Shown piece after piece: positions 37,408-46,221 of a stretch of 64,000 bases of DNA. Within the stretch, counting starts at the first letter, position 1. Each line of letters opens with the position of its first letter. Made by a program: the position numbers and the translations under genes. Origin of the DNA: an uncultured Endozoicomonas sp. (lineage in GTDB: Bacteria > Pseudomonadota > Gammaproteobacteria > Pseudomonadales > Endozoicomonadaceae); assembly GCF_947495845.1 (NCBI RefSeq), contig NZ_CANMAO010000002.1, positions 62,001 to 126,000 of the forward strand, written 5' to 3'. The notes under the pieces are model-generated. The model was not told where the DNA came from, made no database searches, and was given only the letters and a program-made list of their open reading frames with translations.

Positions 37408-38188
37408 AAAATTCCAGGGCTGTGGCTAACGTTTCCTTGGCGATAACCGTTTCTTTTTTGCCGGTATGAACGGATATTTCCTTTACAACTTCCACCAAAA
37501 AGGCCGGTTCATTACGGCGACTCTTCGGTTTGCTGGTTAAGGTTCTTGGGAGCAACCAAGGAGCGTCGGTTTCAATCATCAGTCGATCAGAGGGAATATC
37601 TTTTACCAATGGGTGAAGGTGAGTGCCTCTGCGTTCATCACAGATCCAGCCGGTAATGCCAATGTGACAATCCAAATCCAGATAACGATACAGAGCCTTT
37701 TTCTCCGCGGTAAAACAGTGGACGACCAAACGTGACAACTGATCCCGACAGCCTTTAATCATCTCTACAAAGCGTTCAGATGCATCCCGTTCATGGCAGA
37801 AAAGCGGCATGCCCGTTTCAATGGCCAGTTCAATATGTTGTTCGAACACCTTTTCCTGAACCGGTCGGGGAGAAAAATCTCGATTAAAATCCAATCCTGT
37901 TTCGCCAATAGCCACCACCTTCTTTTCCATCAGTAAACTTTTCAGTTCTGCCATTGTGGTGTTTTGCACGTCTTTCGCATGGTGTGGATGGATACCTGCC
38001 GTTGAATAACAGTACTCAGCATAGTGATTAGCTAAGTTCAACACCTGCTGGGACTCCTCAAGGGAGGTTCCCGTCAAAATCATTGTGGTAACACCCGCTT
38101 CAACCGCGCGCGTGATTACTTCATCTCGGTCGAGATCAAAGGCCTGATCACTCAGATTGACACCAATATCAGCTAACTGCAGAGTCAT
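37391..38188 (-). CDS. tatD: TatD-family metal-dependent deoxyribonuclease
   Basis: A 266-residue TIM-barrel hydrolase from ATG 38188 (MTLQLADIGVNLSD). Metal ligands and family motifs: TAGIHPHHAKD, IGETGLDFNRDFSP, LFCHERDASERF, VVHCFTAEKKA, MIETDAPWLLPR. The DFNRD form after the IGETGLD motif points to TatD itself rather than YcfH/YjjV. It digests DNA 3' to 5' in repair and other processes. An upstream ATG at 38284 adds an unconserved hydrophobic extension and would touch the RND gene stop. Confidence 0.9.
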   Translation of the reverse strand: MTLQLADIGVNLSDQAFDLDRDEVITRAVEAGVTTMILTGTSLEESQQVLNLANHYAEYCYSTAGIHPHHAKDVQNTTMAELKSLLMEKKVVAIGETGLDFNRDFSPRPVQEKVFEQHIELAIETGMPLFCHERDASERFVEMIKGCRDQLSRLVVHCFTAEKKALYRYLDLDCHIGITGWICDERRGTHLHPLVKDIPSDRLMIETDAPWLLPRTLTSKPKSRRNEPAFLVEVVKEISVHTGKKETVIAKETLATALEFFNIHQ

Positions 38189-38283
38189 GTATTTACTCAA
38201 ATCGTAATAAGATCCATAGATTCTGTAGAGAATATCAGATTTGAACAAAAAGCCAGATAACAGAAAGTTATCTGGCCATACCA

Positions 38284-41200
38284 TTAAGGCTGGAGTTTTC
38301 GATCCTGCTTTTTACCGGCAATCACCAGAAGGCAGGGCGTTAATATCAGAGTCAACACCGTGGCGAAAGCAAGACCACCGGCAATGGCGGTAGAAAGCTG
38401 GTTCCACCACTGGGCCGTTGGTCCACCTATTTCCAAGCTATGATTCAACAGGTCAATATTCGTGGATAACACCATGGGCATCAATCCCAGAATAGTGGTG
38501 ACGGTTGTCAGCATCACGGGGCGTAAACGCTGGGCGCCGGTCCTGAGAATGGCTTCCTCCGCCTTCATACCTCTGCTTCGAAGCACGTTGTAGGTGTCAA
38601 TCAAGACGATGTTATTGTTCACCACAATACCGGCAAGGGAAATCACACCAATACCACACATCACAATACCGAAAGGCTTTCCGGCCAACAACAAGCCAAG
38701 AAAGACGCCGCCAGTGGACAAAATAACCGCGGACATAATCAATGATGCTTGATAGAAGCTGTTGAACTGCGTCACCAGAATCATAGCCATGACGAACAGA
38801 GCAACAGTAAATGCCTTCACCAGAAACTGACCACTTTCTTCCTGTTCTTCATTCTGACCTTTGAATTGGAAGCGAACGTCCCGGGGAAGATCAAGCGCTT
38901 CCAACTGTTTCTTCAGGACCGGCAACAGGTCATTGAGCAACAGTCCTTCAGATAGATTGGCAGTGATGCTGATGGAGCGTTTGCCGTCTTGGTGCTTAAT
39001 GCTATCAACCTTTGGCACGATCTCCCGGGTCATGAAATTATTGATCGGGACCAAGCCCGCTTGAGTCATCAACCTAAGTTGGTCGATGCTTTCCAGATGG
39101 CGATCGGTTTCCGGGAAACGAATACGAATATCGACTTCATCACTGCTGTCGTCCGGACGATAACTGCCAACCGTTAACCCGGACGTCACCATTCTGATCA
39201 AACCGCCGGCACTGCTGACATCCGCGCCATAACGGGCAGCATTTGCCCGGTTAACATCAATTCGCCATTCATAACCAGGAGTTGGGCCATCGTCTTCTAC
39301 ATTGATAAATCCATCCGTCTCTGACAGTAGCAGTCTCACTTTTCGAACACTGTCGTGGAGTACTTCAAGACTGCTGGCAGTGACCACCAATTCCAGTGGT
39401 TTGCCCTGTGGTGGTCCGTCTTTCTGTCGTTCAATGGATATATCAAGGCCAGCAAAATGCGACAGTTTCACTTTAAGATCTTCCGTGATCTCAGCCGCCT
39501 TTCTGCGGAACTTCCAGTCCACCATATTCAAGCGCAGCGTGCCCACTTCCTGATTATCGCCGGTACGGGCATACAATGTTTCCAGCTCAGGCTCTTTAAG
39601 AATGATGGCTTCGACTCGTTTGAGAATGTCGTCTTTCTCGTCAATAGACAGATTACTGGAATTGACCTTCACCTTAACAACGATGCTATCCGTATCCACA
39701 TCCGGGAAAAACTCGGAACCTTTACCGAACTGGATAAACGCCACATAAATAATAAAGACCGAAGCCAGCCCGGCAGCCAGAATTTTCAGAGGATGCTGAA
39801 TAGCTTTAGACAATGATCGTATATAAAAACCCGTCAATCCCGGAATATCCAACAAGTTGCCAGATTCTGCAGCAACAATGGCTTGCTGCTCTTTATTACT
39901 GATCTTTCTGGGTTTGCCAAAGACAGCACCGATGGTTGGAATAAATATCAGCGCCATCACCAGAGAAGAGGCGAGGGTGGCGATCAGAGTCAGGGGAAGA
40001 TACTTCATCATCTCCCCCATAATACCCGGCCAAAACATCAGCGGGAAAAAGGCGGCCAGTGTCGTTGCCGTGGAGGCAATAATCGGCCATGACATTCTAA
40101 TGGATGCATCACGATAAGCCTGCCGCCTTGGCACACCTTCCGTCATTTTCCGATCGGCAAATTCGGTAACCACCACGGCACCATCAACCAACATGCCCAC
40201 GGCCATCATTAAGGAGAAAAGGACGATCATATTGATGGTTAAACCCATCATGGCAATGATCAAAATGCCTGCAAGAAATGATCCCGGAATAGCAACTGCT
40301 GCCAACACCGCACTACGAAAGCCCAGCGCCCCGATAATCACCGTCACCACAAAAATAATGGCCGAGAGTACGCTGTTTTGCAGATCGTTGACCATGGTTA
40401 CAATATCCGTGGACTGATCACCCACGTAATCCACTATCAACGTATCAGGTGCCAGCTTTTGACCTTCAGCAATAATGGCTTTGGCCAGGGCAACGGTTTC
40501 GATAATATTTTCACCCGGCCGTTTTTTGATTTCCAGGGCGACGCTGTTCTGCCCGTTCATCCGGGCATAACCGCCACCTTCTTTGAAGGTGCTCAATACG
40601 GTTGCAATATCTGCAAAAGTAATAACACGATCACCGTCGGCTTTTACGGGCTGGGAAAGAATGTCTGCAGGTGTCTTATAAACCGCGGGTACTTTTACGG
40701 AAAATCGACCTTTGCCATTATCAACATTACCCGCTGCAACCAGCTGATTATTTTGAGCCACAAGGTTAATTACATCACTGGGAATCAGGCCGTAGCTTTC
40801 AAGCTTCAGCGGGTCAATGATAACATCGACCACTTCTTCACGATCGCCGGCGATATCCACTTCCAGTATTTGTTTTCTGGATTCCAGCACATCTTTCAAC
40901 TCACGGGCCATTTTGACCAAAGCTCGTTCAGGAAGATTTCCAGATAACACAGCGGTAATGACAGGCGCCATACTGGCAAACGTAATTTGATGAATTTCTG
41001 GCTCATCCGTATCTTTGGGTAACTTACTTTTCGCCAGATTTACTTTGTCCCTGACGTCCGCCAGTACTTCATCTGTGTCCATACCGGCAATAAACTCCAG
41101 CACTACCGACGCATGGGATTGAGATGCCGTGGCGCTCATTTCCTTTAAGCCTTCAATGGCGCGAAGCTCTTTTTCCAGCGGAAGGACGAGAAGACGCTCA

Positions 41201-41379
41201 GCATCCTCAGGGGAAATGCCCTCAAAATGGACAGACACATAAATGACCGGAATGGTAATGTCGGGGCTGGACTCCCGGGGAATGGTCATATAGCTGGCAA
41301 ACCCGGTGAGCAGAATCAGTGCCAGTAACATCATGACACTTCGGGTTCGTAATAATGAAGCCGTTATCAGATCACGCAC
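38284..41379 (-). CDS. RND efflux transporter permease (AcrB/MexF superfamily)
   Basis: A 1031-residue inner-membrane pump with the RND layout: helix 1 (SVMMLLALILLTGFASYM), periplasmic domain, six helices including the proton-relay region (MMAVGMLVDGAVVVTEFADR), then the duplicated second half (GIVVNNNIVLIDTYN). TIPRESSPDITIPVIYVSV and GISPEDAERLLVLPLEKEL place it in the branch often found without its own outer-membrane channel gene. It works with the adaptor encoded 6 bases upstream. No TolC-type gene is in the window. Substrates are unknown. Confidence 0.92.
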   Translation of the reverse strand: MRDLITASLLRTRSVMMLLALILLTGFASYMTIPRESSPDITIPVIYVSVHFEGISPEDAERLLVLPLEKELRAIEGLKEMSATASQSHASVVLEFIAGMDTDEVLADVRDKVNLAKSKLPKDTDEPEIHQITFASMAPVITAVLSGNLPERALVKMARELKDVLESRKQILEVDIAGDREEVVDVIIDPLKLESYGLIPSDVINLVAQNNQLVAAGNVDNGKGRFSVKVPAVYKTPADILSQPVKADGDRVITFADIATVLSTFKEGGGYARMNGQNSVALEIKKRPGENIIETVALAKAIIAEGQKLAPDTLIVDYVGDQSTDIVTMVNDLQNSVLSAIIFVVTVIIGALGFRSAVLAAVAIPGSFLAGILIIAMMGLTINMIVLFSLMMAVGMLVDGAVVVTEFADRKMTEGVPRRQAYRDASIRMSWPIIASTATTLAAFFPLMFWPGIMGEMMKYLPLTLIATLASSLVMALIFIPTIGAVFGKPRKISNKEQQAIVAAESGNLLDIPGLTGFYIRSLSKAIQHPLKILAAGLASVFIIYVAFIQFGKGSEFFPDVDTDSIVVKVKVNSSNLSIDEKDDILKRVEAIILKEPELETLYARTGDNQEVGTLRLNMVDWKFRRKAAEITEDLKVKLSHFAGLDISIERQKDGPPQGKPLELVVTASSLEVLHDSVRKVRLLLSETDGFINVEDDGPTPGYEWRIDVNRANAARYGADVSSAGGLIRMVTSGLTVGSYRPDDSSDEVDIRIRFPETDRHLESIDQLRLMTQAGLVPINNFMTREIVPKVDSIKHQDGKRSISITANLSEGLLLNDLLPVLKKQLEALDLPRDVRFQFKGQNEEQEESGQFLVKAFTVALFVMAMILVTQFNSFYQASLIMSAVILSTGGVFLGLLLAGKPFGIVMCGIGVISLAGIVVNNNIVLIDTYNVLRSRGMKAEEAILRTGAQRLRPVMLTTVTTILGLMPMVLSTNIDLLNHSLEIGGPTAQWWNQLSTAIAGGLAFATVLTLILTPCLLVIAGKKQDRKLQP

Positions 41380-41385
41380 AATGCA

Positions 41386-42504
41386 TTACTCCCCGGCAAC
41401 CAGTGATAAACCCGGATTAATCACCGAGACCTGATCACCGGCCCGGACAAATCCCTGGCCACGGGTGATGACTTTTGCATGTCGGGGAATGCCGGTAATC
41501 CATAGGCGATTACTTTCTGACTTCACCAGATCGATGGGTGTGAATTGCACACGATCCTTATGGTTTACCCATTTCACCCCTGGTTTGCCGTCTTCATCCA
41601 ACGCCAGCCAGGCAGGGCTAATTTCCAGCGCAAGCACTTCATCCATAAAAAGATCGGCTTCAACACTCAATCCGGCTGGAATATCCATGGCTGGGTTTTC
41701 AACAGTTAACTCAACTTCGAAGGTTCGGGTAGAACTGTTTGCCTGACGACTGATAAAGCGGATATAGGCCTGTCGTGACTGACCATCTGCAAAGCGAACC
41801 GACGCGGACTCGCCGGCCTGAAATTGAGCAATAGAGGCTTGGGGCACATCCACACTGATCACCAGTGGATCCAGATCCAGAATCTCGGCCACCGGCTTAC
41901 CCGTATCAATAAAATCGCCCACTTCAACATAGCGCTGGTTGAGCACTCCAGAAATCGGAGCGACCACCTTCGTGTTTTCCCAATGTATTCTCAGTTGCTC
42001 TTTATTGGAAATAGCTTCAGCCAGAGAGGCCTCCAGGTCGGCCACCTGATTATCCGCGATCAGCTTTTTCTTCTGCAGAGAGATGACTGAATCATAATCC
42101 TGCTGAACTTGTTTGACCCTGGCTTTTGCGGATGCCAGCTGAGCTTTTAAACTGCCTTCATTGAGTTTAAGAATTTCCTGCCCAACCGTAATCAGTTCGC
42201 CCCGTTTTCCAGACACTTGAACCACGCGTGCTGCCAGTTCAGAGCTCACTGTGACCGTACGGTCTGTTTCCGTGCGACCATAAAGCGTCAAGGTTCGTTT
42301 AATCAGTGTTTGGTCAAAACGCGTCGCTTCAACGGTGGGTAATGCGTAATTTGGGTTTTCCAAAGCCGAAGGGGGAGGGGATCGATCACTGTCGTTAATA
42401 TCAACGACATCTGCTGTCAGTAGGTACACAGCGATGACGGCTGAAACACCCCCTGCGGCCAGCCATGAACCGCTCAACTTGGCAAATTTCTGCATTCCAC
42501 TCAC
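41386..42504 (-). CDS. RND efflux periplasmic adaptor subunit
   Basis: A 372-residue membrane fusion protein. N-terminal anchor helix (WLAAGGVSAVIAVYLLTA), lipoyl/barrel-sandwich halves (ELAARVVQVSGKRGELITVGQEIL and VVAPISGVLNQRYVEVGDFIDTG) flanking a helical hairpin with coiled-coil character, then beta-barrel and membrane-proximal domains. It links the pump to an outer-membrane channel. It is first in the two-gene operon. No regulator lies next to it. Confidence 0.92.
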   Translation of the reverse strand: MSGMQKFAKLSGSWLAAGGVSAVIAVYLLTADVVDINDSDRSPPPSALENPNYALPTVEATRFDQTLIKRTLTLYGRTETDRTVTVSSELAARVVQVSGKRGELITVGQEILKLNEGSLKAQLASAKARVKQVQQDYDSVISLQKKKLIADNQVADLEASLAEAISNKEQLRIHWENTKVVAPISGVLNQRYVEVGDFIDTGKPVAEILDLDPLVISVDVPQASIAQFQAGESASVRFADGQSRQAYIRFISRQANSSTRTFEVELTVENPAMDIPAGLSVEADLFMDEVLALEISPAWLALDEDGKPGVKWVNHKDRVQFTPIDLVKSESNRLWITGIPRHAKVITRGQGFVRAGDQVSVINPGLSLVAGE

Positions 42505-42689
42505 TTTATTATTCTGATGGCATCACTGCCTGAAATTAGGCTGCACCTTTACATCAGCTGTCTAAAACAAAAGCTTCAGTCCGAATAAAACTGCATATCC
42601 AGGCTAAAAATAGCTGACCATGTACATTCGTTTCAATGTGAGGCATTTTCGCAACATATTTCCATAAAATCGACCAGTTTATGGCGTTG

Positions 42690-42731
42690 CCGGAAAATCA
42701 AAATAACGACACTGGTAAAGTATCGTTATTT
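42690..42731 (-). terminator. Rho-independent terminator after the histidine-rich protein gene
   Basis: A 9-bp stem (AAATAACGA and its complement) with a 13-base loop, followed on the minus strand by TGATTTTCC. It lies 23 bases past the stop of the gene at 42754. Confidence 0.55.
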
Positions 42732-42753
42732 CAATGAGTTGAGGGAAGGGAGG

Positions 42754-43911
42754 TCAGCTATTGTTTCTTCGATTAGCGGCCTGTTTTGTCGCGGTAGTCT
42801 GCAGCGCTTCTATCAAGGAGTATTCATAGACACGAGCCGGAATATGATGATAGCCAAAGCTGGCCACGGTCAACCCTAGTTGAATACCATGCACGATAGA
42901 CCACATAGTAACTGTTTCATAAACAGTATGACCTAAATGAAGAACACCAAAAACATGCTCCCCAATTCCATGGTCATGATCATGGTAATGTTTTTGACCT
43001 CCATAAATAAACTCACCAACACCATGGGTATGATCAACAATCTCAGCAACATGGAACCCAGAACCTATGAGTTCTAAAATCACTTTTTTTATCCCAGAGC
43101 TAACCGCAGGGCCGTGGGAGTGACCATCAGTTTCAAAACCCATTAATGATGAACCATAGCGGACAAATTCAACACCGTGTAAAACGAGCCCAACCAAATC
43201 CCCATAACCAATAACGGTTTTGACCAGGGAGTGCCGGAATAAACGCCAGCGATCAACTACATAAATGGAGCTTGGCAGGTTTTGATCATCAAATGTCATG
43301 ATCATGGAATAGCTATCACCAATATCAAATGTAAGAAAATCTTCTGAGATCACTGAGTTAAGAAGATTCGCATCCTGGGTTGAAAGATCGTGGCTCTCAG
43401 GCTTGAATAAATGCATAGTTTGGGACAGTTTTTTTTCACCGATCACATAATCATTGAGATCCTTTTCACCGTTTATCTCTTTTAGAGCGTCTGAAATCAA
43501 AGCCGGGTGGAAGAAGGAAATCAAAGCCCTGGCTTGAGGAGAGTCTTTGTCGCCAAGATTGAGGGCATCAAAATCGATATGAATCGGTGCTGTAGTAGAT
43601 TTACTTCCTTGCTTCACAGTGATGGAGCCATAATCACCGGCGACATCCGGCTTTTGATAAAACAGGGCATTAAACTGAAGAGTCCCAACTAATGGGTTAC
43701 TTTGCTCAGTCAGCGTTTGAGCTGATGGTGTAAAGTTTACATGGCAAGACTCTGCACCTTTAACGCAATCAGTACTCAAAGAACCTTTAGCATCAGAGTC
43801 TCCAAGATAACTAATAGTGATGATACCCTCAGGATCAGCCGAAGCAGCACTCCCAATAAATACCAGTAATAAAGTAATAAAGAGGGCAAAACCCTTTGCG
43901 GCAAAATTCAT
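42754..43911 (-). CDS. Exported histidine-rich protein of unknown function
   Basis: A 385-residue protein I do not recognise. Signal peptide MNFAAKGFALFITLL to GSAASA/DPEG. The first half is a polar, beta-rich region with a Cys pair (DCVKGAESC). The second half alternates hydrophobic stretches with clusters of histidine: TDGHSHGPA, VAEIVDHTHGVGEF, QKHYHDHDHGIGEHVFG, LHLGHTVYETVTMWSIVHG. These could bind Zn, Ni or Cu, and the spacing of His in semi-hydrophobic helices suggests membrane-associated sites. It stands alone between the RND pump and the MarR-like gene, with a terminator of its own. Metal binding is inference from composition. Confidence 0.72.
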   Translation of the reverse strand: MNFAAKGFALFITLLLVFIGSAASADPEGIITISYLGDSDAKGSLSTDCVKGAESCHVNFTPSAQTLTEQSNPLVGTLQFNALFYQKPDVAGDYGSITVKQGSKSTTAPIHIDFDALNLGDKDSPQARALISFFHPALISDALKEINGEKDLNDYVIGEKKLSQTMHLFKPESHDLSTQDANLLNSVISEDFLTFDIGDSYSMIMTFDDQNLPSSIYVVDRWRLFRHSLVKTVIGYGDLVGLVLHGVEFVRYGSSLMGFETDGHSHGPAVSSGIKKVILELIGSGFHVAEIVDHTHGVGEFIYGGQKHYHDHDHGIGEHVFGVLHLGHTVYETVTMWSIVHGIQLGLTVASFGYHHIPARVYEYSLIEALQTTATKQAANRRNNS

Positions 43912-44455
43912 ATTGATAGTCCAATTCAGTTTTTATTAAACGTTTTTAGAATAGTCATAAAATCAAAAGGCGCAAATGAGATTTATTCTCAATTAATTAA
44001 ATCCATCCTATAACTCGTATTAATAGGGTTGGGATAAGAATATTACCTATTTAACATAATATATATTATGCGCACATACGGCATTATTTAGGCGATACCT
44101 TCATAGAACGTTTGGAGTTATAGAATTTTTTCTGAAAACTGTTGTCAAAGCCATAGGCGAGTAATAGAGGCTTTTAATGGGAGACTTTTAATGGGAAACA
44201 TTCACTCTGGGAAGCGTTGAACTTTTCCTGACAACCTGTTCCCTAACGTAACAGTTTTGTTACTTATTGCCGAAATATTTAACGACTGCGTCCATAAACT
44301 TGCTAAGACAGTAGAAAACTGTCTAATATTTATTTTGGTATAGCAGTCACCACAAGTGTTGCGAACAAAGGGCTTTAGCCAACAAGGAATGAAAATAAAC
44401 GACATTCTTAGTTCACAACAGCCCTGAAAATTAACTCTAAAAAAGGTAACTGCCG
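43912..44455. other. 544-base A+T-rich intergenic region
   Basis: No convincing gene. It must hold the promoter of the histidine-rich gene at its left and of the MarR-like gene at its right. It contains a short direct repeat (CTTTTAATGGGAGA / CTTTTAATGGGAAA at about 44171-44199) and a small hairpin at 44306-44324. An antisense open frame at 44202-44405 has no ribosome site or protein-like composition. Confidence 0.5.
44306..44324 (+). terminator. Small hairpin followed by an A/T-rich stretch
   Basis: A 7-bp stem (AGACAGT / ACTGTCT) with a 5-base loop, then AATATTTATTTT. No gene ends just before it, so it may be part of a leader, an attenuator of the MarR-like gene, or chance. Confidence 0.3.
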
Positions 44456-44785
44456 ATGACTTTAAAAGGCTTGGTTAAACTGACTCAACTTATGCAAGAA
44501 CAACCGCTGACCGTAATCCAGTGGCAAATACTTCTTGTAGTGGCTGAGAACCCTGGTGAGACCATCACCGATCTTGTGAACTCTGAAAAATTGACCTGCG
44601 GGACACCTAGCGATATTGCTGTCAGTGTTAAGCGTCTTGGCGAAGGCCGTCATGATCGTCCTGGACTTGGACTGATCAAGAAGGTTCAACATGAAGACGA
44701 TGGCCGTTATTTCAAGCTGACTCTAAGCGCCAAAGGTAAGAAGTTGGTAGAAAAAATAAAGCAAAAGTCTCGTAATTTTAAGTAA
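44456..44785 (+). CDS. MarR-like winged-helix protein
   Basis: A 109-residue protein. The sequence order (LTVIQWQILLVVAENPGETITDLV, then a recognition-helix-like CGTPSDIAVSVKRLGEG, then a wing HEDDGRYFKLTLSAKGKKLVEKI) is that of a MarR-type winged helix reduced to its DNA-binding core. It ends in a basic tail. AAAAGGT lies upstream of the start at a suitable distance. No neighbouring target is obvious; the KfrA-like operon follows 380 bases on in the same direction. Confidence 0.75.
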   Translation: MTLKGLVKLTQLMQEQPLTVIQWQILLVVAENPGETITDLVNSEKLTCGTPSDIAVSVKRLGEGRHDRPGLGLIKKVQHEDDGRYFKLTLSAKGKKLVEKIKQKSRNFK

Positions 44786-44860
44786 GGGAGGGATTTTCAG
44801 GGCTCACCCTATGCGATAAGAGTATCTATGCAGTTACTCTTAATATCTGAGCCCTCCTCC
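44785..44860 (+). other. Two nested stems after the MarR-like gene
   Basis: The outer stem pairs AGGGCTC (44799-44805) with GAGCCCT (44849-44855), extended by a G-rich left and C-rich right flank. An inner hairpin pairs AAGAGTA (44818-44824) with TACTCTT (44835-44841) around a 10-base loop. It begins at the stop codon of the MarR-like gene. No T run follows, so it may protect or process the 3' end rather than terminate. The remaining bases to 45057 hold nothing I can identify. Confidence 0.45.
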
Positions 44861-45057
44861 TATTTATCTCCAGTCACATTCCCTCTCTCAGTATGCCCCC
44901 TACTCCCCACTTACTGAGCACTGTGTGTTGATCGCAAAAATTGTTCTTTTGCGCCTCCAAATCTAACGGCCTCGTACCTGACAACCTGGTAATGCTTTCA
45001 GTGTTCACCGAGACCTTAATTTAGTCATCTTTTTAATATATCTCGCCAAAACCACTT

Positions 45058-45091
45058 TTTAATGCCGGTAAGAATAGTTACCGGCATTAAA
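45058..45091. promoter_or_regulatory. 14-bp inverted repeat upstream of the KfrA-like gene
   Basis: TTTAATGCCGGTAA and its exact complement, separated by 6 bases (GAATAG). It has no T run on either side and lies 11 bases before a larger palindrome, so it is more likely a protein-binding site than a terminator. Confidence 0.5.
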
Positions 45092-45102
45092 GTAATTATT
45101 GA

Positions 45103-45148
45103 TAGAACTGATAATACCAGTATTATAATACTGGTATTATCAGTTCTA
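45103..45148. promoter_or_regulatory. Perfect 46-bp palindrome, probable operator of the KfrA-like operon
   Basis: Two 23-base arms (left arm begins TAGAACTGATAATACCAG) meet without a spacer and match at every position. TTGATA (45099-45104) and TATAAT (45124-45129) could be -35 and -10 elements with a 19-base spacing, so the palindrome would cover the promoter. KfrA proteins of plasmids bind long repeats in their own promoter and repress themselves, which fits. The site is 14 bases before the first possible start codon. Confidence 0.75.
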
Positions 45149-45162
45149 CATGAGCAGAGAAA

Positions 45163-46221
45163 ATGCAGGAATCTACAGAAAGCGACATGAAGCGAACCCG
45201 AATCTTTCATATTCTTGATGAATTGCAGGAAAAAGGAGAGCGCATAAACGCGGATAAAATCGCACGATTGGGTAAGATGGGTAAGCAAACCGTTCTTCCT
45301 TATTACAACGAATGGCGGTTTCTCAGCGACCTGAGCAAAGATGAAGACATTGAACTTCCTCAGGATCTGGTAAAAAGCCTGAAGCGAGAGATTGGCAAGT
45401 GGAAGCACTCCCTGACTGAGCAGCAACGCTCACAGGAAGAAGCGTCTAATCAGGAAATCGATGAACTCAAGCAAACCATTCAACAGCTGATTGAAAGAAA
45501 TGAAGCGCTCTCTAAAGAAAATAGAGAATATAAGACGACGAACGAGCAAATAACTCTTGAGTTGGGACAGTGCCAGGAGACAGAGAAGCAGCAGGCGCTA
45601 CAGATACAATCCCTGCAATCAAAACTTGAGCAGGAACAAGAGCGCAGTATTCAGACCATTGATGCGTTGAACCAACAAAAGCAAGACCATCAGGAATCAG
45701 TGAAAGCGCTTGAAAAACAGCTGGACCAACGACACCAGGAGCAAATCAATCATTGGTTAGGTGTCGTGGATGATGAGAGAAGAGCCAAAAAGAGTCTCGA
45801 AAAAAGCATCACTGACCAGAATGACAAAATCCATTCTATGAGCAAAACTCTCATGGAGCTGGAGAATCGTCTGGAAAACAAATCCCGTGCTTATCTAAAG
45901 GCGTGCGAAGAAAAAAATGATCTTGCAGCAACAACCAAAGACCTTAAGACCTCCTCAGACATAGCTGAGAAGATCAGCCTTCTTCTGGATTGTGGCAACA
46001 CCGAGATCATCATGACGGTTAGAGAGCTACTGATCGATAAAAAAGAGCAGATCCACCTTAGGCGGCAACTGGATGATATTTCGCAATCAAAAGCAAACCT
46101 GGAATCACTTTTGGAAAAAACCGAATCAAAACTGGCCAGATTTAACCAGCTCGAATTAGAAGTAGAACGCCTCAAAGGTGCCGCTGAAGCTTTCGAGAAG
46201 ACCATGCCTGGTAAAAAATAA
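45163..46221 (+). CDS. KfrA-like DNA-binding coiled-coil protein
   Basis: A 352-residue protein. The N-terminal 60-70 residues (RTRIFHILDELQEKGERINADKIARLGKMGKQTVLPYYNEWR) fit the KfrA_N helix-turn-helix domain found in plasmid partition-linked proteins. From about residue 85 to the end it is one long coiled coil rich in Gln, Glu and Lys. ATG 45163 or ATG 45187 could be the start. Its stop overlaps the start of the recombinase gene by one base (TAATG), so the two are translated together. In plasmids KfrA supports stable inheritance; a chromosomal copy tied to a recombinase suggests a role in DNA bridging or control of recombination (inference). Confidence 0.82.
   Translation: MQESTESDMKRTRIFHILDELQEKGERINADKIARLGKMGKQTVLPYYNEWRFLSDLSKDEDIELPQDLVKSLKREIGKWKHSLTEQQRSQEEASNQEIDELKQTIQQLIERNEALSKENREYKTTNEQITLELGQCQETEKQQALQIQSLQSKLEQEQERSIQTIDALNQQKQDHQESVKALEKQLDQRHQEQINHWLGVVDDERRAKKSLEKSITDQNDKIHSMSKTLMELENRLENKSRAYLKACEEKNDLAATTKDLKTSSDIAEKISLLLDCGNTEIIMTVRELLIDKKEQIHLRRQLDDISQSKANLESLLEKTESKLARFNQLELEVERLKGAAEAFEKTMPGKK

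Noticed and set aside
44202-44405. 67-codon open frame on the minus strand
   Set aside because: No ribosome site and unlikely composition; lies in an A+T-rich intergenic space.
45103-45148. Transcription terminator
   Set aside because: No T run, A+T-rich stem, and a position immediately before a gene start, so an operator is more likely.
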